A DNA stretch of 46,277 bases. Source: DAISJI01 sp964559835 (GTDB lineage Bacteria > Acidobacteriota > Terriglobia > Terriglobales > Acidobacteriaceae). This document shows, in pieces, positions 23,034 to 31,844 of the stretch (positions are counted from its first letter, which is position 1; the number at the start of each line of letters is the position of its first letter). The stretch spans positions 1 through 46,277 of the forward strand of contig CAZLJE010000039.1 of NCBI GenBank assembly GCA_964559835.1. Direction: 5' to 3'. A program made the translations under genes and the position numbers. Below the pieces are notes generated by a model, which did no database searches, was not told where the DNA came from, and saw only the letters and a list, made by a program, of their open reading frames with translations.

Positions 23034-23711
23034 ATGACAGTTATCCTGGTACTCGCAACCTTCGTAGCCTTCCTTCTTATCGACCACTTCTTCAGCAAGA
23101 AGACCGTCATGGTCGCTGCCGAAGCCCGGTCGTCCAAAGCGCGTCCGGCACTGCCGATCGACGCCTCCCTGGTCAACGGCTTCAAGGTCCCCGAGAACCT
23201 GCGCTACCACCCCGGACACACCTGGGCGCTGAGCGAAAGCCCCAGCCTGGTCCGCGTCGGCATGGACGATTTTTCCAGCAAGCTGGTCGGCAAGATCGAC
23301 GAAGTCACACTTCCGCAGCGCGGACAGTGGGTGCGCCAGGGGCAGAAGATCTGGAGCGTCATGCACAACGGTGTGAAGGTCGACATGGTTTCGCCGATCG
23401 AGGGCAGCGTCGCCGACATCAACGAAGCCGTCGCCAAGGACCCCGAACTCGCGCGGAAGGACCCATACGGCGAAGGCTGGATGGTCACCGTCCAGTCTCC
23501 CGACGCGAAGACGAACTTCCGCAACCTGCTCGGCGGAGCGCTGGCGCGGTGGTGGATGGAAGAGGCCAGCGGCCGCTTGCAGAAGCGGATCCCAGCCTTC
23601 GCCACCGCCGGAGCCTTCGCCCAGGACGGCGGCGTAGCGGTCGCGAACCTTACCGACGGGATGGAGGAAAAAGAGTTGGCCGAGATCGCAAAGGAGTTCC
23701 TGCTGAGCTAG
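23034..23711 (+). CDS. Membrane-anchored GcvH-like protein
   Basis: An N-terminal hydrophobic anchor (VILVLATFVAFLLIDHFF, residues 3-20) precedes a glycine-cleavage-H/lipoyl-type domain: YHPGHTWALSESPSLVRVGMDDFSSKLVGKIDEVTLPQRG and WSVMHNGVKVDMVSPIEGSVADIN, then an extension to residue 225. In GcvH the lipoyl-lysine is the K of ESVKA, seven residues before the conserved Pro. Here the nearest Lys (K115) is five residues before it, so lipoylation is doubtful. True GcvH is soluble, ~130 aa and found with gcvT/gcvP; none are here. AGAGGAGA precedes the ATG. Transcription is probably sigma-54 dependent. Confidence 0.75.
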   Translation: MTVILVLATFVAFLLIDHFFSKKTVMVAAEARSSKARPALPIDASLVNGFKVPENLRYHPGHTWALSESPSLVRVGMDDFSSKLVGKIDEVTLPQRGQWVRQGQKIWSVMHNGVKVDMVSPIEGSVADINEAVAKDPELARKDPYGEGWMVTVQSPDAKTNFRNLLGGALARWWMEEASGRLQKRIPAFATAGAFAQDGGVAVANLTDGMEEKELAEIAKEFLLS

Positions 23712-23746
23712 TTCTGAATGGCCGTGCTGAGCGGACCAGGAGAAAA

Positions 23747-23778
23747 GCCCAGTCGCCTACCAGCGGCTGGGCCCTTTC
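23747..23778 (+). terminator. Probable terminator after the GcvH-like gene
   Basis: GCCCAGTCGC and GCGGCTGGGC (23747-23756, 23763-23772) form a 10-bp stem with one G-U pair and a 6-nt loop, followed by CCTTTCG. The U-tract is weak. Confidence 0.6.
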
Positions 23779-23787
23779 GTTGAAAGC

Positions 23788-23889
23788 GGAAATCGATAAT
23801 CGGTAATCAGAAATTGGCCTGAGCGAGACCTATCTGTTAGCTCCGCGTACCTGTCGATTTCCGATTACCGATTACTGCTTACCAATCAC
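23788..23889. repeat. Inverted heptamer array (AATCGGT words)
   Basis: Degenerate AATCGGT/AATCAGA words (23788-23815) face complementary TTTCCGA/TTACCGA/TTACTGC words (23855-23889). The array ends at the stop of the YHS gene. Confidence 0.7.
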
Positions 23890-23892
23890 CTC

Positions 23893-24045
23893 TTACGCTG
23901 ATTTCTTCGTGTACTGCTGCGGGTTGTTATCGAACTTCGTCTTGCACTGCTCGGAGCAGAAGTAGACTTTCTGTCCGTTATATTCGCTGCTGGCCTTGGC
24001 GCTTCTTTCATCGACCTGCATGCCGCAGACGGGGTCGGTTTTCAT
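23893..24045 (-). CDS. YHS-domain protein
   Basis: This 50-residue protein is a single YHS domain: DPVCGMQVD at the start, then YFCSEQCKTKFDNNPQQY. C7, C30 and C34 probably bind a metal ion. It is related to the metal-binding modules found in heavy-metal P-type ATPases, here stand-alone. ATG 24045 follows GAGGAGG; the longer frame to 24144 is rejected. It is divergent from the OsmC gene with a palindrome between them. Confidence 0.88.
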   Translation of the reverse strand: MKTDPVCGMQVDERSAKASSEYNGQKVYFCSEQCKTKFDNNPQQYTKKSA

Positions 24046-24151
24046 AGGTCCTCCTCGGCAGGATGGATGTCTGACGCGGATGTCGAGTGGCCTTCGCGCG
24101 CCGGTTCGGCGTCCCGGGGAACTGACCGAGATTCCCAAAATCAACCGTTAA

Positions 24152-24165
24152 CACATCGCGATGTG
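24152..24165. promoter_or_regulatory. Palindromic operator candidate
   Basis: CACATCGCGATGTG is a perfect 14-bp palindrome in the 225-nt region between the divergent YHS and OsmC genes. A redox or metal-responsive repressor could bind here (inference). Confidence 0.4.
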
Positions 24166-24270
24166 CCGTAGCTCACGTCCGCCGCGGGTGTACAGGAGTA
24201 TGAAGGATACGAAAGTTGCCGGAGCACCCGGCCATCGCGTCCGAAAATCAATGGGCGCAGGGAGACAGAC

Positions 24271-24714
24271 ATGAAGCGCAGAGCAACAGCGATCTGGAAA
24301 GGCGGACCCGGCGCCGGAGAAGGGACCGTCAGCACCGCCAGCGGCGTATTCAACAACGTTCTTTTCACAGCCTCGACCAATCGCGCGGAATTTCCATGTA
24401 CCTGCCCGTCGGAGATGCTGGCCGCCTCCGCGGGTGCGTGTGTCTCGCTCATGGTCGCCAGGGAACTCGCTGCTTCGAAGATCCGCGCCGACCACGTGCG
24501 CACCGACACCGAACTGGAGATCGTCGAGCACGCGCGCAGCTGGAAGATCCTGGGCCTGAAGATGAAAGTTCATATCGGTGTCGGCGACGTGGACGAAGCC
24601 GAATTCCACAAGGCGATCAAGCGCGCCAAGCAGGGCTGCCCCATCAGCAACGCCCTGAAGGTGCCGATCACAGTCGAGGTGGAAGTCGAAACCCCGCACG
24701 CGGCCGCCGTTTAG
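24271..24714 (+). CDS. OsmC/Ohr-family protein
   Basis: This 147-aa protein shows the OsmC fold pattern. The N-terminal strand pair begins KRRATAIWKGGPGAGEGTVST. Cys57 in SAGACVSLM and Cys123 in KQGCPISNAL sit at the positions of the two redox cysteines of organic hydroperoxide reductases. The segment before the helix is CTCPSEMLAA in place of the common TSPEELLAA, adding C43 and C45. GGGAGACAG precedes the ATG. It likely reduces organic peroxides in the cytoplasm. Confidence 0.88.
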   Translation: MKRRATAIWKGGPGAGEGTVSTASGVFNNVLFTASTNRAEFPCTCPSEMLAASAGACVSLMVARELAASKIRADHVRTDTELEIVEHARSWKILGLKMKVHIGVGDVDEAEFHKAIKRAKQGCPISNALKVPITVEVEVETPHAAAV

Positions 24715-24755
24715 TTCGTCACGCGACCTAACCGGGGCGGGCCATACGGCATCGG

Positions 24756-25625
24756 TCACGGGCGGGTGTCCAGCGGATGCTTCGCTTTGTCGTAGAACTC
24801 CTGCTGCAAGGCCAGCGACTTGGTGTCGGCCTTGATGGCCTTGATGGCATCGACAACATCGCGGATGGCGCTTTCAGCCTCGAACTTTCCGAGTTCCGGC
24901 GTCGCAGCCGCTCCTTGGCCGGCGTAGTGATTGGGGAAACGCGCATACCACCAGATGCCGGTGTAAACGTCGGACGGCAGGCTGAGACGTGCCTGGTCGG
25001 CGCCGGATTGCTGGGTGGCGCGGTCCATGTGTACCAGGTCAGGCCGAATGGCGAGGCTCAACGACGTCTCCGACTCGCCCGCGTGCATATCGGTATCGGC
25101 CGGCGTTTTGCGCGGGGGACTGCCCGGTCCCATACGCTGCGGCGTCTGCACGTAGACCACGTAATCGTGCGGTGTCTGCAGCTGGGTCTGCGCGAAGAAG
25201 GGCAGAAGGCTGTTATTTCCTCCGTGCCCGTTCACGATCAACACCTTCTTGCATCCGTTCCGTGCCATCTCGTCGGTGGTCTCCTGCAATAACTTGAGCT
25301 GGAGATCGGCGCTGTAGGCGATGGTTCCCGGCTGATGCCGCGCCTCGAAGATCTGTCCGAAGTAATACTCGGGAAAAACCACGGCGTATTCCTGCTCGGC
25401 GGCATGGAGTGCGATATAACGCACGTTAAGCAAGTCGTTTCCGAGCGGAAGGTGCGCACCGTGTTTTTCCAGGATGCCGAACGGCAGCAGGCACACTCCC
25501 TTTGCCTGCTCGATACCGCTACGGAAATCGTCGGCGGTGAGTTCTTCCCAGTGGACGGAAAGCTTCGTTTGCGCGAACGCGGTGGATACGCAGATCAGGA
25601 TGAATGCCATGGCACGTCGCCGCAT
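24756..25625 (-). CDS. Exported creatininase-family amidohydrolase
   Basis: This protein belongs to the creatinine amidohydrolase/MftE-like family of metal-dependent hydrolases. Metal-ligand motifs are visible: GILEKHGAHLPLGND (E53, H55, D64), NGHGGNN (about 131-137) and DMHAGESETSL. A short Sec signal peptide is present (MAFILICVSTAFAQ), so unlike most members it is probably periplasmic. GGAGGAAA precedes the ATG at 25625. The substrate is unknown; no creatine or mycofactocin genes are near. Confidence 0.85.
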   Translation of the reverse strand: MRRRAMAFILICVSTAFAQTKLSVHWEELTADDFRSGIEQAKGVCLLPFGILEKHGAHLPLGNDLLNVRYIALHAAEQEYAVVFPEYYFGQIFEARHQPGTIAYSADLQLKLLQETTDEMARNGCKKVLIVNGHGGNNSLLPFFAQTQLQTPHDYVVYVQTPQRMGPGSPPRKTPADTDMHAGESETSLSLAIRPDLVHMDRATQQSGADQARLSLPSDVYTGIWWYARFPNHYAGQGAAATPELGKFEAESAIRDVVDAIKAIKADTKSLALQQEFYDKAKHPLDTRP

Positions 25626-25848
25626 CGGTTTCCTCCGAAAAGGCGGATTCTAACATTCCGAATCTCGCATGCCCCTCCGGAAAAACGTAGGCGTTAATCG
25701 TTCGATACCAGTTCCGGACATTTCCACCTACTTACCTAGTCCTTCTACCCTGGAAAATTCTGACCGTGTTTACTTGTTGAGCAACACGGCTGGCTGCGGA
25801 AGCTTCTTTAACTCACAACGGCAGCAGTTCCCCTCATCGTGCCGACTC

Positions 25849-28275
25849 ATGAGGCCCACCGTGCACAACGCATCGTTTCGCCTAGCCCTGCTCACCTGCT
25901 TCGCGGCCCTCTTTTGCACAGCCGCGTTCGCACAAACAGCCACGTTCACCACCACAACCAGTCCTTCCGGCATCTACCAGGCGCGCACCGTCACCGGCGA
26001 CCTGAACAGTGACGGCCGCGAAGACTTCGTTTCCACCCAGCAAGTGAATTCGCCGCTGCCGGGATTCACGGTGCAGCTGTCCAACGGCGATGGCACCTAC
26101 GCTGCGCCGACTTCGTATCAGCTTCCGGAAACGCAAGCCTTCGCGTACGACATCGTGCTCGCCGACGTTAACAGCGACGGCAAGCTCGACATCATCGTCA
26201 CCGCCCAGAATTTCGGCTTCTATGAATACCTGAATAACGGCGACGGTACCTTCCGCCTGCAGGCGAATTTCGTCATCGCTACCGGATGGGCGCGCGTCAT
26301 GGCGGTCGGCGATTTCAATCACGATGGCCGTCCCGACCTTGCTTTCGACTGTTCGCCCGACGCCACTGCCACGCAGATTTGCATTTATTTCGGCAACGGG
26401 GACAACGGCTTCGACGCCGGCCCTATCACCAACGTCAGTCCCTATTACGGTTTCGACATCCTGGTGGGCGATTTTGACGGCGACGGCAACGCTGACATCG
26501 CGCTCATCGGCACCACTTCCAGGTCCACAACCAACATCGTTTTTCTCTACGGTGACAACACCGGCAATTTCCAGGTTTCGAACGAGAATACCGACCTTGC
26601 ACAGCTCGCTTTCCAGGTAGCGGACCTGAACGGCGACGGCAAATCCGATCTCATCGGCTCTCCGATGAACACGCAGAACGGCTCGCCGACGAATTTCCTC
26701 ATCGTCTATTACGGCAACTCGGCGCGGACGGCGGACCACCAGACCATCCCGCTCGGAAGCTGCGCCACCGGCTATAAACCGGCTATAGCTGACTTCAATG
26801 GTGATGGCATACCCGACATCGTTGTCACGGAGTTCGCCACTTGCACCGCGCAGCCTTACAACCTGGTGATCAAGCAGGGCAACGGTGACGGAACGTTCTC
26901 CAGCGAGTCGGTCATTTACACTTCGTCCACCATTTTCTCCGAGGCGTACACTCTCCGCGCCAACGGGGACACCAAGCCCGATGTCGCGGTGATCCACTTC
27001 ACCGCTGCCAATCCGCAGACCGAACTCGTCGATCTGCTCAACACCACGTCCGGCGGCGACTTCCCAACCTGCGTTCCGCCCCAGACGGCTACCGGGTTTA
27101 ACATCGCATCCCCGGGTTCGACCGCGCCCTCTGGGAACGTGAACTTCTGCATAGGCGCGGCGGGCCAGACCGACATGCGCAAAGTCGAAGTCTGGGTCGA
27201 CGGCAATAAGGTCGCCGAACAGCTCAAGCACCAGTTCTCGCACTACGGCTTCCTCAATGCGAGTGTGCCCATCGCGGATGGTTCGCACACGGTCGACATC
27301 TACGCCGCCGGCTGGGACAACCTGCTTCAGCACACCAGCTTTACGGTCACGGTCGGAGGTACGAGCGGCGGCGGTGGCGGCACGTGCCCGCAGCCGACAT
27401 CGCCAGGCGTGAACATCTGCTCGCCCACGAATGGCTCAACGGTCACTTCGCCCTTCACCATATCCGCCTCTGGTCGCAACACGAATGGAACCTCGGGCAT
27501 GGATGTCTGGCTCGATGGCAACAAGGTAGGCTGGTACGGCGGAACGACCAGCGTCAACATCCAGGTCTCGGCCGGCGCCGGATCGCACCAGCTGGATATC
27601 TATGCGGTCGGAGTCGATGGCGAACTGAAACTGTCCAGCGTCATCTTTACTGTCGGCAGCACCAGCGGTGGCGGCGGAGGCACAGGGACGTGCACCGCGC
27701 CCTCCAGCCCGGGTGTCAACATCTGTGCGCCGGCAAACGGTTCGACCGTCGGCTCTCCGGTGACGATCACGGCCGCCGGTACGAACAACGGCACCACGTC
27801 AGGCATGGATGTCTGGATCGACGGCCAGAAACTCGGCTGGTTCGGCGGCACGAACATGGTCAACACCCAGGCCACGCTCGGCGCCGGTACGCACCAGTTG
27901 GACATCTACGCCGTGGGGACGAATGGTGATCTGCAGAAGTCGACCGTCATCTTCACCGTCTCCGGCACGAGCGGCGGCGGTGGCGGTGGGACTTCGTGCG
28001 GACCGCCTTCGACGCCGAGCGTTGTCATCTGCTCGCCGACGAACGGATCCACGGTCAGTTCGCCGGTCCAGATCACTGCCTACGGCATGAACAATGGCTC
28101 GACTGATGGCATGGACCTTTGGATCGACGGCCAGCACACGCCGGGCTGGTTCGGCGGGACGACGAGCGTCTCCACCTCCGTCAACCTGTCTGCCGGAACG
28201 CACCAGTTGGACGTGTACGCCTCGGGTACGAACGGAGACCTCCAACACGCAAGCGTGGTGTTCACCGCCCACTAG
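25849..28275 (+). CDS. Secreted FG-GAP/VCBS propeller protein with four Ig-like domains (paralogue 1)
   Basis: A signal peptide (ending TAAFA-Q near residue 28) is followed by seven FG-GAP/VCBS-type repeats with calcium-loop motifs (DLNSDGRED, DVNSDGKLD, DFNHDGRPD, DFDGDGNAD, DLNGDGKSD, DFNGDGIPD and a degenerate NGDTKPD), expected to form a seven-bladed integrin-like propeller. Four Ig-like domains follow, separated by Gly-rich linkers: one divergent (MRKVEVWVDGNKVAEQ) and three standard (GMDVWxDG ... HQLDIYAVG). The ATG at 25849 is chosen for the signal peptide; the frame is open back to 25669. It is probably a surface adhesin or matrix protein. A strong terminator follows. Confidence 0.85.
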   Translation: MRPTVHNASFRLALLTCFAALFCTAAFAQTATFTTTTSPSGIYQARTVTGDLNSDGREDFVSTQQVNSPLPGFTVQLSNGDGTYAAPTSYQLPETQAFAYDIVLADVNSDGKLDIIVTAQNFGFYEYLNNGDGTFRLQANFVIATGWARVMAVGDFNHDGRPDLAFDCSPDATATQICIYFGNGDNGFDAGPITNVSPYYGFDILVGDFDGDGNADIALIGTTSRSTTNIVFLYGDNTGNFQVSNENTDLAQLAFQVADLNGDGKSDLIGSPMNTQNGSPTNFLIVYYGNSARTADHQTIPLGSCATGYKPAIADFNGDGIPDIVVTEFATCTAQPYNLVIKQGNGDGTFSSESVIYTSSTIFSEAYTLRANGDTKPDVAVIHFTAANPQTELVDLLNTTSGGDFPTCVPPQTATGFNIASPGSTAPSGNVNFCIGAAGQTDMRKVEVWVDGNKVAEQLKHQFSHYGFLNASVPIADGSHTVDIYAAGWDNLLQHTSFTVTVGGTSGGGGGTCPQPTSPGVNICSPTNGSTVTSPFTISASGRNTNGTSGMDVWLDGNKVGWYGGTTSVNIQVSAGAGSHQLDIYAVGVDGELKLSSVIFTVGSTSGGGGGTGTCTAPSSPGVNICAPANGSTVGSPVTITAAGTNNGTTSGMDVWIDGQKLGWFGGTNMVNTQATLGAGTHQLDIYAVGTNGDLQKSTVIFTVSGTSGGGGGGTSCGPPSTPSVVICSPTNGSTVSSPVQITAYGMNNGSTDGMDLWIDGQHTPGWFGGTTSVSTSVNLSAGTHQLDVYASGTNGDLQHASVVFTAH

Positions 28276-28292
28276 ACCAATGGTTCACTCTG

Positions 28293-28320
28293 GCCCGGGC
28301 TTCGGCCCGGGCTTCTTCTT
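28293..28320 (+). terminator. Rho-independent terminator with UUCG loop
   Basis: GCCCGGGC-TTCG-GCCCGGGC forms a perfect 8-bp stem closed by a stable UUCG tetraloop and is followed by TTCTTCTT. Confidence 0.88.
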
Positions 28321-28472
28321 GTCGTTCTCGTTAGGTGCTTAGTCCTGCTTTCCGGAAAAACCGGCTGCTACTCTGGATTTCGGAGCAACATCTCTCCTTC
28401 GATCTCGATTCTTTCCGGTGAACAGCAAAATCCCACCGTCTCCCCGCGGCTGGCTGTTACTGGAGAGCTCCC

Positions 28473-30899
28473 ATGTCCTGCGGTACACCTGTGCGCCATG
28501 CGCTCATCGCTCTGTTCACAATTGCGTTCGTTCTCTTCCTTACCACAACACCCCATGCCTCCGCGCAAGCGGTAAGCTTCACCCGCGTCGCCAACAGTGG
28601 AAGCGCGGGCGTTGCCGCCGACCTGAATAATGACGGCCGCGAAGACCTCATCCTGGGCGACACCAACGGCATAGCCATCCGCCTCGCCACGGGCGACGGC
28701 ACCTATTCGGATCCGGTGACCTACGGCGGCGCGGAAGATGCGTACTTCATCGCAGTCGGCGATTTCAACGGCGACGGCTTCCTCGACATCATCACCACCT
28801 CGAATTCCCCTTATCTCTACGAGTGGTTGAACAATGGTGACGGCACATTCCATCTGCAAGCGAGATTTGTCCTCGCCGACGGTGCTACCGGCATCGTTAC
28901 CGCCGACTTCAACCATGACGGGAAGCCGGACATCGCCTTCAATACTGGCTACAACAACAACGCCGGCTTCGTGAATATCTGGTATGGCAACGGCGACGGT
29001 GGGTTCACGCCAATCTCTCGCGTGCCGTTGAACCAGGGATACTGGCGGCTCTACACGGGAGATTTCGACGGCGACGGAATCCCGGATCTGATGGCCGAAA
29101 ACCACGACATCGGCACCGGCGTCGAGATCCTGTATGGCAAAGGTCCCGACAGTTACGGGCAATTTGTCCAGGGCCCCGATCTTTACGTCAAGACCCTGGT
29201 CGAACCTGCCGATGTGGACGGCGACGGCATCACCGACCTCGTCGCCTCCTACAACTACTACACCACGCATGGCACCGGCCGCGGCCAGGAGGTGGACGTC
29301 TATTACGGTCACTCCGACCGGACCTTCACCGCGCAGGTGCTTCCGCTTGCCCGCTGCTCTTCCTTTGGGACCGCGGTCGCCGATTTCAATGGCGATGGTA
29401 TTCCCGACATCGCCGTGCACGAATATGCCAGCTGCGACGGCTCCACTCCGGGCGAGTACGTTTCGATCCTCTTGCGCAACGCCGACGGAAGCTACCAACC
29501 CGAGCAGGACGTGTACTCCAGCAGCAGTACGAGTTTTTACGATCTCCGCGCGATCCGAGCCAACCTCGACACCAAACCTGACTTGCTGGTCCAGGAAGTG
29601 ATCTACACGGCCACTGCCCCATACACGTACAACTTCTCGGCCCTGTTGAACACCAGCAGCGGCAACTTCCCGGCGTGTGCTCCACCTAATGCGGCGACGG
29701 GTATCCACGTCTGCAGCCCAGGTACAACTGCGCCCTCCGGCTCCGTTAACTTCTCGATCGGCGCCGCCGGTCAGACGTTTATGCGCAAAGTCGAGGTCTG
29801 GGTCGACGGCAATAAAGCGAAAGAACAACTCGCGCATGCCTTCTCCCATTACGGATTCCTCGACGCGAGTGTCCCTCTCGCTGACGGGTCGCACACGATC
29901 GATGTCTACGCCGCCGGCTGGGACAACCTGCTCCAGCACACCAGCTTTACTGTCACCGTTGGCGGCACCAACGGCGGCGGAGGAGGTGGTGGCGGCACGT
30001 GTCCGCAGCCCACGTCGCCCGGTGTGAACATCTGCTCGCCTATGAATGGTTCAACAGTCGCTTCGCCGTTCACCATCACTGCATCAGGTCGTAACACTAA
30101 TGCCACCGCGGGTATGGACGTCTGGCTCGACGGGCACAAGGTCGGTTGGTATCCCGGGACCAGCGTAGACATCCAGGAGACTGCCACCGCCGGCTCGCAC
30201 CAGCTCGACATTTACGCGGTTGGCGACGACGGCGAGTTGAAGCTCTCGACAGTCGTCTTCACCGTCGGCAGCAGCAGCGGCGGCGGAGGTGGCGGTGGTG
30301 GCACCGGGACGTGTACCGCGCCGTCCAGCGCGGGGGTCAACATCTGCGCGCCGGCGAACGGCTCGACCGTCAGTTCTCCGGTGACGATCACGGCCGCCGG
30401 CACGAACAATGGCAATACGTCGGGCATGGATGTTTGGATCGACGGCCAGAAACTCGGCTGGTTCGGCGGCACGAACATGGTCAACACGCAGGCTACGCTC
30501 GGCGCCGGTACGCACCAGTTGGACATCTACGCCGTCGGCACCAACGGTGACCTGCAGAAGTCGACCGTCATCTTCACCGTCTCCGGCACGAGCGGTGGTG
30601 GAGGAGGTGGTGGCACTTCCTGCGGACCGCCTTCGACACCGAGTGTGGTGATCTGCTCGCCGACGAACGGGTCGACGGTCAGCTCGCCGGTGCAGATCAC
30701 AGCGTATGGGCTGAACAACGGCCCGACCGACGGCATGGACCTCTGGATCGACGGACAGCACACGCCGGGCTGGTTCGGCGGGACGACGAGCGTCTCCACC
30801 TCCGTCAACCTGCCCGCCGGGACGCACCAGTTAGACGTGTACGCATCCGGCACCAACGGTGACTTACAACACGCGACGGTGGTCTTTACCGTCCACTAG
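28473..30899 (+). CDS. Secreted FG-GAP/VCBS propeller protein with four Ig-like domains (paralogue 2)
   Basis: It has the same architecture as the gene upstream: signal peptide (HALIALFTIAFVLFLTTTPHASAQ), seven calcium-loop propeller repeats (DLNNDGRED, DFNGDGFLD, DFNHDGKPD, DFDGDGIPD, DVDGDGITD, DFNGDGIPD, degenerate NLDTKPD) and four Ig-like domains with the Cys-pair start and HQLDIYAVG motifs. The propellers of the two paralogues have diverged clearly, but the Ig-like section is nearly identical at DNA level over long stretches, which suggests gene conversion. CTGGAGAG precedes the ATG. It is 808 aa and probably surface-associated. Confidence 0.87.
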   Translation: MSCGTPVRHALIALFTIAFVLFLTTTPHASAQAVSFTRVANSGSAGVAADLNNDGREDLILGDTNGIAIRLATGDGTYSDPVTYGGAEDAYFIAVGDFNGDGFLDIITTSNSPYLYEWLNNGDGTFHLQARFVLADGATGIVTADFNHDGKPDIAFNTGYNNNAGFVNIWYGNGDGGFTPISRVPLNQGYWRLYTGDFDGDGIPDLMAENHDIGTGVEILYGKGPDSYGQFVQGPDLYVKTLVEPADVDGDGITDLVASYNYYTTHGTGRGQEVDVYYGHSDRTFTAQVLPLARCSSFGTAVADFNGDGIPDIAVHEYASCDGSTPGEYVSILLRNADGSYQPEQDVYSSSSTSFYDLRAIRANLDTKPDLLVQEVIYTATAPYTYNFSALLNTSSGNFPACAPPNAATGIHVCSPGTTAPSGSVNFSIGAAGQTFMRKVEVWVDGNKAKEQLAHAFSHYGFLDASVPLADGSHTIDVYAAGWDNLLQHTSFTVTVGGTNGGGGGGGGTCPQPTSPGVNICSPMNGSTVASPFTITASGRNTNATAGMDVWLDGHKVGWYPGTSVDIQETATAGSHQLDIYAVGDDGELKLSTVVFTVGSSSGGGGGGGGTGTCTAPSSAGVNICAPANGSTVSSPVTITAAGTNNGNTSGMDVWIDGQKLGWFGGTNMVNTQATLGAGTHQLDIYAVGTNGDLQKSTVIFTVSGTSGGGGGGGTSCGPPSTPSVVICSPTNGSTVSSPVQITAYGLNNGPTDGMDLWIDGQHTPGWFGGTTSVSTSVNLPAGTHQLDVYASGTNGDLQHATVVFTVH

Positions 30900-30930
30900 A
30901 CCCCATCCGTAGGGACGGGTAAGAAGGAAA

Positions 30931-31003
30931 CGTATTCCGTATCACGTATTCCGTATTCCGCCTAATTCCACGACGGAATACGAAATACGGAATACGGAAT
31001 ACG
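30931..31003. repeat. Inverted heptamer array (CGGAATA words)
   Basis: Two 30-nt arms (30931-30960 and 30974-31003) are reverse complements with three mismatches. Each arm is made of four CGTATTC/CGGAATA-type heptamers. Shorter AATCACC and AATCACT words continue to about 31099. Confidence 0.85.
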
Positions 31004-31118
31004 CGTCTTAAGACGGTTCATGTCTATCAGCGTCGATCCGCCCTTACAGCGGTCTCGGGTCCCGAATCACCAATCACCAAATCACTAAATCACTAATTGT
31101 TTAGTGGTCACCCCAAAT

Positions 31119-31134
31119 TGTGACTGCTGTCACG
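31119..31134. promoter_or_regulatory. CRP/FNR-type site upstream of the oxidoreductase operon
   Basis: TGTGACTGCTGTCACG fits TGTGA-N6-TCAC with the fully palindromic core GTGAC-N4-GTCAC. It is the first clear signal after the repeat block at the start of the intergenic region. Confidence 0.5.
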
Positions 31135-31205
31135 GCCCCGAAGCCCCTTCCAGTCGCACACTTAGTTGTTATAGAGGGTGTGTCTTCCGAAGCAGGGATG
31201 TGTAC

Positions 31206-31303
31206 GGGACCGGGCGCGTGTGAAAACGCGTGTGCCGGTGGGTTCGGGCCGCCGCCACACGGCCAGCCAGGAACTGGTCGCTGCACGGCTGCAGCGGGGT
31301 CCC
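31206..31303 (+). other. Structured GC-rich leader
   Basis: GGGACC (31206-31211) can pair with GGTCCC (31298-31303) and encloses several hairpins: CGCGT/ACGCG (31215-31219, 31226-31230), CCAG-GAA-CTGG (31267-31277) and GCTGCA/TGCAGC (31280-31285, 31290-31295). This is consistent with a multi-branched RNA 5' of the operon. No known class is recognised. The 455-nt gap from 30900 to 31355 otherwise holds only repeats and the site above. Confidence 0.35.
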
Positions 31304-31355
31304 CAGCGCGCGCCGGTTTTGCGCACGATGGGGTGGAAGAGAGGAGGCAGACGTG

Positions 31356-31844
31356 ATGCTGGCATATAGGTTAGTCAGGCTGATCGAGAACCATTCCGAG
31401 CGCCTGGCTGAGACCTTGTTGGAACGGCTGAAGACGTGCGACAAGTGCGCGGCGTTCCACAATGTTCCGGCGCAGGAGTTCCGGCAACGCGTTTACGAAG
31501 TCTACGACCACCTCGGCGAGTGGTTGTTGGGCAAGAAGGAAGAGGACATCGCGCGGCGCTATGAAGAGATCGGCGCACGCCGGGCGGCGCAGGGCGTTCC
31601 GCTGAGCCAGTTACTGTTCGCGATCGTGCTTACGCGCGAACACCTCTGGGAGTACCTCAGGCACGAGGCCGGCGTCGAAAAGCCGGTGGAAGTCTTCGGG
31701 GAACTCGAGATGTTGCAACTGCTGGAACAGTTCTTCGACCGCGCGGCGTATTACGCCGCAGTCGGTTACGAAAAGGCCATCAGTAAGAACCCGTCCCGTA
31801 GTGCGGAGACTGCGGAGGAGCTGGGACATGTCGTGGGACGTTGA
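31356..31844 (+). CDS. RsbRD N-terminal-like regulatory protein
   Basis: This 162-aa all-helical protein resembles the N-terminal sensor domain of RsbRD-type co-antagonists. It starts with a helix of the form RLVRLIENHSERLAETLLERL, and the motif RRYEEIGARRAAQGVPLSQLLFAIVLTREHLWEYL is typical. A CxxC (CDKC) lies at about 28-31. The STAS domain of full-length RsbR is absent. AGAGGAGG precedes the ATG at 31356. Its end overlaps the start of the CoA-transferase gene by 17 nt, so it is cotranscribed and may sense a metabolite or redox state for the operon (inference). Confidence 0.7.
   Translation: MLAYRLVRLIENHSERLAETLLERLKTCDKCAAFHNVPAQEFRQRVYEVYDHLGEWLLGKKEEDIARRYEEIGARRAAQGVPLSQLLFAIVLTREHLWEYLRHEAGVEKPVEVFGELEMLQLLEQFFDRAAYYAAVGYEKAISKNPSRSAETAEELGHVVGR

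Noticed and set aside
25882..27333. 483-codon minus-strand frame in the FG-GAP gene
   Set aside because: Shadow frame produced by the codon bias of repeated calcium-loop motifs.
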